A program made the position numbers and the translations under genes. The notes beneath the pieces were generated by a model, which saw only the letters and a program-made list of their open reading frames with translations, had not been told where the DNA came from and did no database searches. This document shows positions 36,701 through 47,842 of a stretch of DNA of 64,000 nucleotides, in pieces (within the stretch, counting starts at the first letter, position 1; the number at the start of each line of letters is the position of its first letter). Location: assembly GCA_973895155.1 (NCBI GenBank), contig OZ316898.1:4712001-4776000 (forward strand), read 5' to 3'. Origin of the DNA: Marsupella aquatica. Lineage: Eukaryota > Marchantiophyta.

Positions 36701-39700
36701 AAGATCCTGTGGCTGAAATAAAGTCTGACAGAACAATCGTGACAAGTTCGGAAAGCAAACCCAGTCGCACAGAGCCAAGGAGACCTCTGTCATTTGTTTT
36801 TGACAGCCCTGTTCAGCGCGTCTTTTCGTCTCCTTTAGGTAATTCCCTTCTTGAAGGATCAATCTTTGGAGTGTCGAAAGTACCGAAATATATTTTTGGG
36901 TGGATCCCCTCTTACTCCTCATGATACTTTTTGATGTACAGTTTTGCAAGTTTTTGGAAGCTTCTTTGAATATGGTCATGTCACCCACCTTCTCCCTCGT
37001 CGTGATCAGGAGCCCTTGTGTTTGTGACCATTTTTTGCTAATGGATCTATTCCTTGCTTACTCCATGGCAGAATCAACCATTTTGTACGTCTTGGCTGAC
37101 AGTCATTTAGGCGTTGCAAAAGTTTCATCTGAGGCATATCTTACTACCGGTGGTCATCTCATACTCTCCACAAAGCCGGAGGCAGGAAACTTTTTGAAGT
37201 TGAAGCCCCTGGAGAGGGTTCTGCAGGTATCCAAAACCAGTCTCATTTTCTTTCTTGCGAAGCAGCGGATTCTTCACCTTTTTAGATCTTGAAACCTACA
37301 GTAGTTAGTCAAAGTGAAGTTAGAGGGGTAGACATAAGAACTTGGACGCGCGAGGTCTGAGTGCTGATATGTTACTTGCCGCGTCCTTTTGTTTCTTTGA
37401 TACTTGGCCTGACTTGATTGAGCACCTCCGGCAGTGTTTCTCCAATTTAAGGCTTCAAAAGAACCGAGAGACGAGTGTATTTCGACGTACGGTGCGATGG
37501 GATTATTCTTTTCATGTATTGTAGCGAACAGTTGAAGTATTCAGACTCTGTGCGTGGGACCTTTGATCAGCCTGTTTTAGTCTTACACATGTTTGCTTAC
37601 TCTATGCAGGTGCGGTGGCAAGAAACTTTGAGCGGTCAAGCAGCTGGAATCATGACCACACAGCGAGTCATGATCACATCTGCAAACTTGGAAATTTTAG
37701 CGAGCACCTCAACCACCTTTGACAAAGGCTTCCCTCCAATATCCTTTCAAAATCCTGCGTGTTTCCCCTCAGAACAAATTGAGAAAGTATATTTTTTCTT
37801 TTAGAACTGATTGAAAAACATTTATGGGTTGTTAGAGGGACTGTTTTTGAACTGAGACCTCACGAAATCCTTCTAACCGATGGGGTCCTATTGTTTACAA
37901 CTATTTTAGTTTGAGGCTAACGATATAAGTCTAGAAGTATCCAATACAGTTTTTATGGGAATCATTGCCTCTTTTGTCCTTAACCGCAAAGCACTTTAGA
38001 TCTCTGTTGTGGGCTGGCCCTGCTCTTCTTTTCTCTACATCAACATCTGTTGCGATTCTAGGATGGGATGGCGTGGCACGTCCTTTGGCTACCGTTGGTA
38101 CTCCAAATTTTGGTGAGTGAAATGTTTCTGCAAGATTCTGACCATTCATTTTAGATCAGTGTGTATCTTTACAATTTCCATCTCTCGCCAATGATTGCCA
38201 ATTTCTTTAAGTCGGTGAAAGGATCAATTCGCGATTGCAAATGTCACAATTCTTCCGTCTCAACAGCATTTGTTCAACAAGCTGTTGTCTTAGTGCTTTA
38301 TTACTACCAGGTGTAAGTGGTTAGAAACAGTGGTAAGAAACGGTAGGCTTTTTTTCATTTAACAGACGTTATATCAGCAAATGCTTTCGACTTTCTGCCC
38401 TATTGTATTCCTAGGTCCAGTGGACATTACAAGAGATTCACTTGCATTCAATCACATCCCCACCAGCAGAAACTGAATGATGATGGTTGTGGATCATGAC
38501 AGCTCTGGTTGGGGCACTGAATGACCGTCTTCTACTGGCTTGCACGAATGATCCAAATCCAAAGAACAGACAATTGGTGGAGATAAAGACACGTCTGCTT
38601 GGCTTACTTGAGCCTCTGGTCATCGGATGGACCACCCTGCAAAAATGTTTCGAGCCCAAGCTTGATTTGACAGAAATAATGTATCAGCTGACCTCGAGGT
38701 GAATTCTGCTAACTTATTTTCCTTCTGCAAAGAAATTAATCTCGGTTAGCTTAGCCTCTGGAGCAGGAAAGTAAAGCATCATGTGGTTTCTCAACTCTTC
38801 ATTGAGTATCCCGGTGTCTACAGTCTGGGTGACAGTTTGGGCAGCCATGCATAATCACCTCAATCAATTTTCCTCACGGCTGTTAGTTCATGTTGTAGGT
38901 TGTTATACAACCTTTAAAGCCGGGGAGGCCTGTCACAGTATGTCCGCCCATCGTTGACTTCGGATTTCGAAGCAGCTCTAACCAAAGCACGACTGGAATT
39001 CTGGATGCCAGGTTTGACAATTTGCGAATAACTCCTAGGTCACTTGATACTTTATCCAATGGCCCTCCTATATGTGGAGATCTGGCAGTAGAGCTTGCGC
39101 AATCCGGGCCACAGTTCACCCAGGTAACGTTGTGGACATTTCTCGTGAAGCAAACCCCTGCCTACTGGTCTTGAAAATGTTGATAGGCATGCGAATGGAG
39201 CTAGATACTGGTAGTAGAAATACTAATCCAGTGTCAGCGCCTGCTGAGCACCTTTTCCGAAAAGATCGTGACAATCTTGAACTCTTTGCCACTCTCTGAA
39301 AGTTTTCGGGTGGACACCAACTCTGACTTTTTTTTAATTGGATCATTGTTTGATATTTTGCAGGAATTGCGCTGTAAATATGCTATCCATGCTCGTCGTT
39401 TCGACACTGCCCTGTCCATTTTGAAAGACGAATATCTCCGGTCAAGGGATTATCCAAAGTGCCCTGAAACGACGCGCCTATTTCAACGCTTCCGTGAGCT
39501 TGGCCGTGCATGCATCAAGTACGTATAACGAGGTCTAGCTTTAATGACTGAACTTGTTGTCCACACCTTTGACTGGTTGGTGCGACTATGCCATCAGTTC
39601 ATCATCTTCCCTAAGTTGGCACCACTGGCTCAAACATCCTTCATCTGTATGAAAAGGCTAGATATCATCGAGTTAGTTCTGCACAAACTACGGCTATCTG

Positions 39701-42541
39701 CTCTCCGAAGATTATTCTTTCTTCTGGAAATGCTGATGAACGCCACCCGATGAAACTCTATCGATAAGTTTTTGTAGTGTTCACTGGCCCTAAAATGTGT
39801 TCGAGTTTTCCAGTTTCCCCGACAATGTTGAATTTTGTATTTTTCTAACATAAGAAATGGACCACAGCTTTTTCATGATGATCAGAGTTCGAGACGGATT
39901 TGCCTGTTAAGGAATTCTGTATGGTCGACATTTGCATTCTCAGGTTTATGGCCCCCTTTGTATTTGCTGCCTTTCAGAAATTGATTTGAAGTTGGCTGGC
40001 GCAGATATGGGCAATTCGATCATGCGAAGGCGACGTTTGAAGTTGTGTCTGATTACGAGTGTATGCTTGATCTCTTTATTTGCCACCTCAATCCTAGTGC
40101 ATTGCGTCGCCTCTTACAAACTCTGGATGAGGCAAAGGCTAACCCGGAGCTTAGGCGGCATGTGGATAAGATTTTATCGGTTAGGTCTGTAGGTTGGGGC
40201 CAGGGTGGTGCATACTCTAATCTTAGAGCAGAAAGTATGGCTCCAAAGGGGATTGAATGGGGAGGGGGTAACTGGCAGATAAAGACTCTCCCTGAAGTCA
40301 AAGGTATTCCTCACTGGGAGCTATCAGCAGAGGTGACTGCATACATGAAGACAACAAATGGTGCCATTCCGACCTTGGTCCCAGATCACATTGGGGTTTA
40401 CTTGGGAACAATTAAAGGTCATGGTACAGTAGTAGAGGTTCGGGAAAGCAGCCATATCCGGAAATTCAGCTCTGGTGTTAGTTCCACTGATGAGAATGGT
40501 GGGGGAGAAGCTCCAGTTGCCGGACTTGGTAAATCGGCCTCAAATAAATCTAAAGCATCTGAGGAAGGAAGTAACAAGGGGGCTTCGTTGGTTGGCTCAA
40601 AGGGCCCGCTTGATGGGACTGAACTGGATGCACAAGCTAGAGCAGAAGAGGAATTCAAAAAGAGCATGTATGGCGTTGATAACAGCAGTGATGAAGATGA
40701 GGCCACCAAGAACAAGAGGCGTATTCACATTAGAATCCGAGAGAAGCAGGCTTCAGGAACCACAGTTGATGTGAACAAGCTCAAAGAGGCCACCAAGAAA
40801 TTCCAACTTGGAGATAGCATGCATGGAGTGAGAGCTTCCCGACATGGCTCACAAGACTCCTCACTGAATAGTCCAGCGAGGGACTTCTTGGGACCTCCAT
40901 CCAACATGGCTTTCCCAAACACAGCTTTCCCACCCAACCCAGCTTTCCCACCCAATGCAGCATTCCCCTCCAACATGGCTGTCCCGCCCAACACAGCTGC
41001 TCCATCTATGATCCTGGGTAGTGGAGTGGGCCCTAATAGTGGGCCCATACCGGAAGATATATTTCAGGGTGAGAGCACTGTTGCGAACTATCAGGCAGGA
41101 AATTACCCTCAAACGACGTATCCAGGACAGCCTTATCCAGGCCAGTGGAGTGGTTCAGGTGCTGGAGTTCCTCAACAAGGACACAATCCGTTTCCAAATG
41201 GTGGGATATCCCAACAAGGTGTTTACGGTGCTCCTGGTACTGTTCCTCCACAAATGCAACCTGGTGTACCTGCGAGTTTTGAACTTGCCAGTGGTGTCCC
41301 TCCTCAAGCTGCCCAAGGATTTTCCGCTGCGGAGTTCAGCTTACCTGATGGTGGTGTCCCACCCAAGACTGAGGCTCCTCCTGCAGCAAGCTCTGGTGGA
41401 CCTGTTCTGAGTGGAACTGCGCCTTCTTCACAGGCACCGACAGATCTTAGTGCGCTAGCAGAGCCTGGAATACCAGCTCAACCACCCTCACCAAAGGGAC
41501 CTCCTAAACTTGGACAGGTCTGTAACACAAACTTCAAGATGAGTGTAATCGAAGGTTTTCTCGATGTCTGTGCAATGCATTCACACCTTACAACTAATCT
41601 AATTTTAATGTGTGAATTCGGTCAAAGATATCTATCTGATTTTTTAAGTCAAGTTATTTTGTGTACCCCACATCAAGTGCCTTAACTTCAGAATATCTTT
41701 GTGTCTCATGTTGACGATTGGATGTGTGTCTTCGTATTCAGGTGCCAAGAGGGGCGCCTGCATCCAAATGTTTTAAGACTGGTCTCGGTCATGTTGAACA
41801 AAACCAGCTAACAGATGCAATGTCTTGCTTCAACGAGGGATTTCTGGCCTTAGCCAAGGACCAATCTCTTGGTGAAGATGTCAAACCTCAGGCTCGAATA
41901 TGTGCGCAGTACAAAATCGCAGTACTGCTTCTTCAGGTTGTTGTCCCATCTACAGCCCAAACCGGAAGCTAACTCTTTCCAAAAAAGCGATTTGTATTAT
42001 TTGTTCAGAATGATGTCCAGCCGAGTGATAGTTTCATAATGGATGTTCTTTATGGTGCGTTTGCGTACAGGAAATTACACGGTTGCAAAGAGTGGAAGGT
42101 CAAGGTGCTGGAGGTGCTAAGGAAGAGATGGCACGACTTTCTCGACATTTAAGTTCTCTGCCGCTTCAAGCAAAGCATCGTATCAGTTGTATCCGCACTG
42201 CAATTAAGCGAAACATGGATGTACAGAATTATGCGTTTTCGAAGACGATGCTGGATCTTCTGATTTCAAAGGCACCACCGAACAAGCAAGAGGAACTCCT
42301 GGGCCTCGTGAAAGTATGTCAACAAAGAGGGCTCACAGATAGGACAATTGACGGGGAAGAAGATCCGTCCCAGTTTTGTGCTGCGACTATGGGAAGGCTT
42401 CCAACAATTGGACATGACAGCTGTGATATTTGTGGATCTAAGTTTTCTGCATTGACATCGCCAGGATGCATTGTTTGTGGGATGGGTACAGTTCGAAGGT
42501 CTGATGTGGCGACAGGACCTTCATCGACACCCTTTCAATGA
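30719..42541 (+). CDS. TWD40-1: TPLATE/TSET complex subunit TWD40-1 (WD40 propeller-solenoid protein), 24 exons
   Basis: Subunit of the eight-part TPLATE (TSET) adaptor complex that drives plant clathrin-mediated endocytosis at the plasma membrane; clearly homologous to Arabidopsis At3g50590. Exons: 30719-31358, 31681-31790, 31930-32101, 32269-32369, 32532-32604, 32789-32927, 33312-33472, 33719-33843, 34103-34205, 34517-34610, 34946-34997, 35286-35387, 35563-35709, 36007-36169, 36512-36838, 37072-37226, 37610-37738, 37995-38112, 38503-38698, 39012-39123, 39364-39518, 40005-41517, 41742-41936 and 42071-42541. These join in frame to 1,850 residues. N-terminal WD40 repeats include EWVFIGDRSGTLLAWD and LSKEGAVQVWRPRV. 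An alpha-solenoid follows (ALVGALNDRLLLA, LKDEYLRSRDYPKCP, CHLNPSALRRL), then a Pro/Gln-rich low-complexity stretch and a C-terminal CxxC...CxxC zinc ribbon (CDICGSKF...CIVCGMG). Intron 17 is AT-AC. The usual start MEWITTQHLDL is M170 (31226); the frame extends to an upstream ATG. Confidence 0.97.
37739..37994 (+). other. U12-type AT-AC intron in TWD40-1 (256 bp)
   Basis: The exon ends ...DKGFPP and the protein resumes FRSLLWAGPALLFS. The intron begins ATATCCTTTC, the canonical U12 5' site. It ends GCAAAGCAC, with TCCTTAAC at 37977-37984, ten bases from the boundary. No GT-AG pair preserves both frame and family sequence. The intron is phase 0. Confidence 0.95.
40905..41012 (+). repeat. Coding hexapeptide repeat in TWD40-1
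   Basis: Six in-frame copies of an 18-bp unit encode N-x-A-(F/V/A)-P-(P/S) (NMAFPN, TAFPPN, PAFPPN and so on). They lie inside the disordered Pro-rich linker between the solenoid and the C-terminal domain. Confidence 0.85.
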
Positions 42542-44639
42542 GTTATTGTTCGAAACCACTTGGTTGCAACTTTGAGGTCGACATCTAATGCATTATTGAA
42601 ATCAGAAAGTGGGTTTCAATCTGTTTTCAAGACTAGTGTCACCTCTGCTGACAGTAGTAGTCTTGAAATGCCTAATCTAATTTGAAGTCCCTGGATTGGA
42701 GACCAAATAATCAGCTTGGCTTGTATAGGATATTATCGAAAGCTGCTGTGGGTCTCTAATATCAAATGGCTCCCTATCTGTCTGGCACATTTACAGACAG
42801 ATGCACGGAGACGTGAATATCAGATGAGCAGGTGGTGGATCTTACACTTATATCCACTAGCTTGCCGCTAGGGTTGATTGTTTCGGATCTGATACTACAA
42901 GCAGGAATACTCTGTCCCTGGATTGAAGCCATGTCATACTGACCTAACTTACCTTGATTTCGAAGTGGACTTGAGGAAGTGATAGGGAAGGTCCCCAGAA
43001 GATGTGATTGGGCGACCTGTGGCTAATATTCAGGCGGAACTACAACAAAGGATTCCAGCATGGATTTATGCCAAGTCTGTGATAATCATTCGTCTGACTA
43101 GTTCACTTGGGCACTAATCTAAGGAAGTACATCATTCTTTTGTCCCACTGTATGTAGATGTAAACTAGTGGGGCCTTTTGTCTGTAAAAGATAACGTATA
43201 CGTGTGATTACTGTGGGCACTGCTATTTCTTGGAGGGGTGTGGATGCCGTTCTCACAGGTTTGAAGTATCTGTATGTTCATTTGGCAAATTGGTCTTGCC
43301 AAGAAGAGCTTTGTGTAGACAAACGAATTTGACTGTTGGTCGCTGTGATTTCCACTTCTGAGAGCCTTGACCTGCAACTCCCCTAGTTTTGTGTTCCTAA
43401 GAGGTCATTTCAAAGCATGCTTTCAAGGATGGCCCTGTACAGATTCGTAGATTTCCAATTGGAGTAGGAAATGATGTGTCGACAAACAAAACACGTTATT
43501 TAGCTATCACTTGGGAGACTTACGAGCGAAAAGATGAATAGAGAACGAAAATGGTTTTATCTAAAAGAGATTCCCGACTGGAAACTGCGAGCGAAAAATG
43601 AACGGCGAACCAAAATCCTATCTAAATAGGTTTCCAATTGGAAACTCTGCGTGATGAATAACTCTGTATGTTTGAAATCGAGGATGTGAAAGAACTAGAT
43701 ACAAATATAGATTGTGTTCAGCGTAGAAGACTGACACTTCAGGGATCAGGGTTGGGGAATAGAAATGTGAAGAAACAGGAATGGTTTTTGTTTTGGTGGG
43801 GGTGAGGATGGGAGGTGTTCTTTGCTTCCTTCCTGGGAAGGGGGAGTGGGGTAATGGAGGGCAGGAAAAATGGTTTTTTTTCATGGGGTCAGGGTTTCTA
43901 TTTTCATTTTATGAAGGTGATGAGATGAAGGGAAAGCATAACTGAGAGGGATACTTGGACGAGCTAAGAGAGCAATATGGTACCCATATCATACCCTTCA
44001 CAGTCTTGTCCATACTCGAGATGTGGTAAGTAAAGACGAAGGAACATGAGGTGTAAAGTCCATAAATTCTGGTCCATTGTATTTCAGGTCCCTCTTTGGA
44101 TGCATTAAATAAGGTCTGATGACGGAAAACTCTTGTCCAAATGTTGTACACTGAGCTCAAAAGAAATTGTTTTTATTGTGACATTGCCATTGTTGCAAAT
44201 TTGTAAGTGTCAAACTTACTGCTCCTTCATGGAGTCACATATTGGCCAAGGACTCATTGCTTTGCCAAATAATTTGCAAATGACACTCTTTATCCAAAGT
44301 GAACAAGACCTCACAAGGGTAGTATAAATTGAAAATGGGGTATACTCTAATGTATCCAGGTGATATGATGTACTGAAGTCAAGATAGTTCTCGCGTAATT
44401 AAAGAGCAAAATTTTAGTTTCATTCTTTTTTGGGTTACTTGTTATTTTTTCCATAATGTAATTCATGAAAATACACTACAAACACCGGCTTAATAGTTGA
44501 AAACAAGATGGACCAAGCAATTGTCCTTGCCTATCCTCAAATGTGGCACAAAGTCATGAGCCAGTTGGAAAGGAGATTGAAGTGACCTGCTCCTTTGGGA
44601 GTGATGTTTTACTTTTGTGAAAGACTATAGTCTAAAGAT

Positions 44640-45635
44640 GTTTTGTTTAATGGAGAAGAATCACCTAGCAGGCCATCACCACAACCATCAAGAATTCCAT
44701 TGCCAAATAAGCATGGCATGTGGTATCCATATGACAGACTAGATATGATCACGATGATGTTGATTCTGCACCTACTTTACACACCGAAGATGGTGATCTT
44801 TGTCAGAGAAAGCAAAGTGAAATGTTGTTATCAAAACAAAATACAATCAGTGCATAAAACCAAGAAGGAAAACAAGTCATTGCAATCAAGTGGGTGTTCA
44901 AGAAATATGGTGCTTCTAAACATGATGAGAAGAGGAAGTGTGTGGACCATTGAGATCTTCTCTTGGGTACTAAATTTGGCTACTTTGTGCTTGGCTATGG
45001 CTCTCATGTCTTGTTTGGGTTTTTGGTTGTTTTGGGTTGTTTGGAGCAGATGAACATAGTCACAGCATTCTTGTAAGATGAGACAAATTTCATGAGGCAG
45101 CCATAAGGCTTTGTCAGGAAGGGTAAGGAGAACCTCGTCTCCAACTCTCGGGGGGTTGACTGTGAAAATTTTTAGGAACCACGTGCAATCCAAAATAGGT
45201 ATTTTTCATAGAAATTAGCTAAATTTTTTTAAAATGTATGAAGCAAAAGAAGGTATTATAAACCCATATTTGTAGAATATTCTCTAATATATACTTTTTA
45301 TAAAGTAAAATAGGTCATTAATATTGGAAGTCGAGAATATTTTTGGAATATTCATATTATAAAATAGATGTGTTTATATTAGGCTAGGATCGCACGTGGT
45401 ACCCCAAAATATACACTAAGTTAACCCCCCGAGCTCCAACTTAGTTGGCTTCCATATGCGTATTCTCTATTTAAGATTGTCAGTTATGGCTTACTTCTAG
45501 TTCACTTTGGATAAAGAAGGGAGTTACCTTCTAGAATTTTCTTGTGGAGATACATATGGAGAGTAGAAGTAAGAGTGCTAGGTGGTTAACTCAAGACTAG
45601 AATTAAGGGAGAATTTGTTGGTATTTAACTTTAGC
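44640..45635 (+). mobile_element. Decayed Ty1/copia retrotransposon fragment (reverse transcriptase region)
   Basis: A Ser/Pro-rich segment (44643-44720, ESPSRPSPQPSRIP) resembles the linker between integrase and reverse transcriptase. At 44873-44941 the frame reads VIAIKWVFKKYGASKHDEKRK, matching the copia block 'AI-KWVFK-K'. At 45040-45155 it reads LEQMNIVTAFL, stop, DETNFMRQP, stop, GFVRKGKENLV, matching the 'LEQMDVKTAFLHG...QPEGF' region. In-frame stops and missing sequence show it is dead. About 460 bp further, a purine tract (AATTAAGGGAGAA) is followed by TGTTGGTATTTAAC (45616), the usual look of a polypurine tract and 3' LTR start. I found no 5' LTR, integrase or RNase H. Confidence 0.75.
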
Positions 45636-47544
45636 ACATGGTAATGCTAACTAGATCACAACTTAACAATGGGTTAACAATAGCTATTGAGGTTAATATA
45701 GTGGAGAGAGCCTATACCTTGGAGGAGATTTCACTGTGCTCATATTAGAGGTCAATCTTCAGGTGTTGGAGACGAGCAAGAGAGAAGAGGAATGCTCATA
45801 GAGTACCTTGTTAGTTTGTCATGCTATGGCAGATGTACAATGTTAGTGTCACCGACGCATTGCAATAATTCCCCTTAGGCCAAGAAGGCACCTTGATGAA
45901 GGTGGTCATAAGTGGTCGATAGTAGCACCATCATGAGTCCATATCGACTTGAATGGGGTGCTGTGTAGCATCACCAATGGAGTCACGGGTTGAGAGTTAT
46001 GGTCCTAACTAGATATGGGCTAGGGGCCAAAAGTAGGGAACCAAAGATGGTTTGGAGGAGGCAGGTCCCCAAAAGCATATATGAGGAGAAGATATGTTTT
46101 AACATCCTCACAAGCCATCAATTGCAATCAGTTGAGATCGATTGGTACTCCCGCTGAGCCAAGGGACAAGAGTAGCACACAAGTTGATACAATACAAGCA
46201 GAGCATAGGGGAGGTTGGTTGGCTTTCGACTTGTAGGACACCTCGGGAAGGGTGGTCCTGGTGTGCCACTCTGCAGCTTGCCAGAGGGGCTTTTGTCGCT
46301 TGCCCATGAGAGCCGGACCATAACTTGAGATCCGTAAGTGATCTCATGGAGCTATTGGGTGTGTTGCAAAGCGGGTGACAGAGGTTACCAAGCAGGTTCC
46401 ATTGGTAGTTGGACCCCAGATTGAGGTTGGGGCACTATAATGTATAGTAATTTTTTCTTGTGGTGTGTACATAGCCAGGACTGGGTGAACCACATATAGT
46501 TGTGTTGGTGTTGATTGTATGTTGTACATTGGTTCCATGTGACGTCATACTATTCAATATTTATCTCGAAGATGTAGGCTAAGAGGATCCTCAAGGGTTT
46601 AGCAATTTGCCACTGCCATAATGTAGACTTGTGGACAGGTTTGTGGCCTGGGAAAGAGTGCCACCCCTATCCCAAAGTAAACCTTCAATGAGAATCCCCA
46701 AACTCATGATCTCTAAAGCATTTATGTGATGTTTGAGTGTTTGCAGTGGTCCATGTAGCCATTAGAATGGCTTGTGCAATGTGTTTGCACCAAGATCACT
46801 TTATGGGGAGTCTTTGGCAGTCTAGACAGGGGCCCCCACTTTTGGCCAATTTGGCAGCCAGGAACCATTTGGATAGTTGACCTCCATCATTTGCCAATGT
46901 AGGTACCAAACCTGGAAGAGTAGTCCACCATCTGGTTCTTTGGAGGCTACAAGAAAAACAACATGCCACAGCTGGAGATGGTCTAAACCCCTCACTTGCA
47001 TATTGGGTTATCCTACACCTTATCCTGAAATGATTAGTACCCTTACACCATGAGTGTGCGGGCGAAGTGGCACATCCTCTCTATTTGTTGCCCTACTGGT
47101 GTTCTCGTTCGTTCCTCTGCAAATGTTTTACAAATTCTTCACAGAGCAACACGCCGTAAATGCCTTGTTTGCTTCCAGCTCGAGTTTCAGAGCTGCTGGC
47201 CATGGTAGGTGACTCCGACTTCGAGCTTCGTTTTTGCACATGGTTATCCTCTCCCTGTTGGTGAAACCCTCTCCTCCTTCATCCATCCAGGAGTCCGGGT
47301 CCGAGGTGGGGCTCTGCTCTGTTCACGTAGCCGCTGTGTGAGAGCTTTAGAAGAAGGAAGGGCAGGCTTGGAGCGAGGAGTGCAGAAATCGGGCCGAATG
47401 TGGTTCCCAAGTAAGAGATTTCGTGCGCTTGTGTGAATGACAGCCTCCTGTTTTCATCGTCGTTACTGGACCCTATCCGTATTGACGATAGCTGTGGCAA
47501 CTGTACCTTTCCTGTGTTAGCTGGATAAACCTCTTCCCGTCTCT

Positions 47545-47567
47545 TCTTCTTCTTCTTCTTCTTCTAA
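47545..47567. repeat. (CTT)n microsatellite
   Basis: A run of CTT triplets about 300 bp upstream of the PPR start, in the presumed 5' leader or promoter. Confidence 0.85.
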
Positions 47568-47842
47568 TGCTTCTGAAGGGTTTCATTTGTCGCTTAGACG
47601 GCAGTTGCGTAGAATTTCGGACGTTTAACTCTTGTGCCTGTTGGGTTTCTCAGTCAAGCCTCGTAACCTTCTCTCATTCACGGTGATCAGCTACCATATA
47701 ATGCACGCCGTCGAAGGTGATTATGTTTGACCTCAGTGATTTTGCCGCTTCTGGGATGTGCCCTATCTGATTGTTTCCTTGTGTGGCATCCTTTCCATCT
47801 TGATGCAGGGGGAATTTGAGTTCTCGTTGAGAAATTGCTGGC

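Larger units (their letters stand above)
42542..47842. other. Intergenic region between TWD40-1 and the PPR gene
   Basis: About 42542-43400 is probably TWD40-1 3' UTR and flank. The middle contains a decayed copia fragment (44640-45635). An AT-rich stretch lies at 45190-45420. No gene was found at 45700-47100. About 47150-47842 contains a CTT microsatellite (47545-47565) and is likely the PPR promoter and 5' leader. Confidence 0.55.

Noticed and set aside
37227-37609. A possible third U12 intron, because the donor reads GTATCC.
   Set aside because: The donor continues AAAA, not TT, and the 3' end is an ordinary TATGCAG without TCCTTAAC. It is a normal U2-type intron.
44643-45053. A 136-codon frame as a host gene.
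   Set aside because: Parts match copia reverse-transcriptase blocks in a neighbouring frame with stops, so it is retrotransposon debris.
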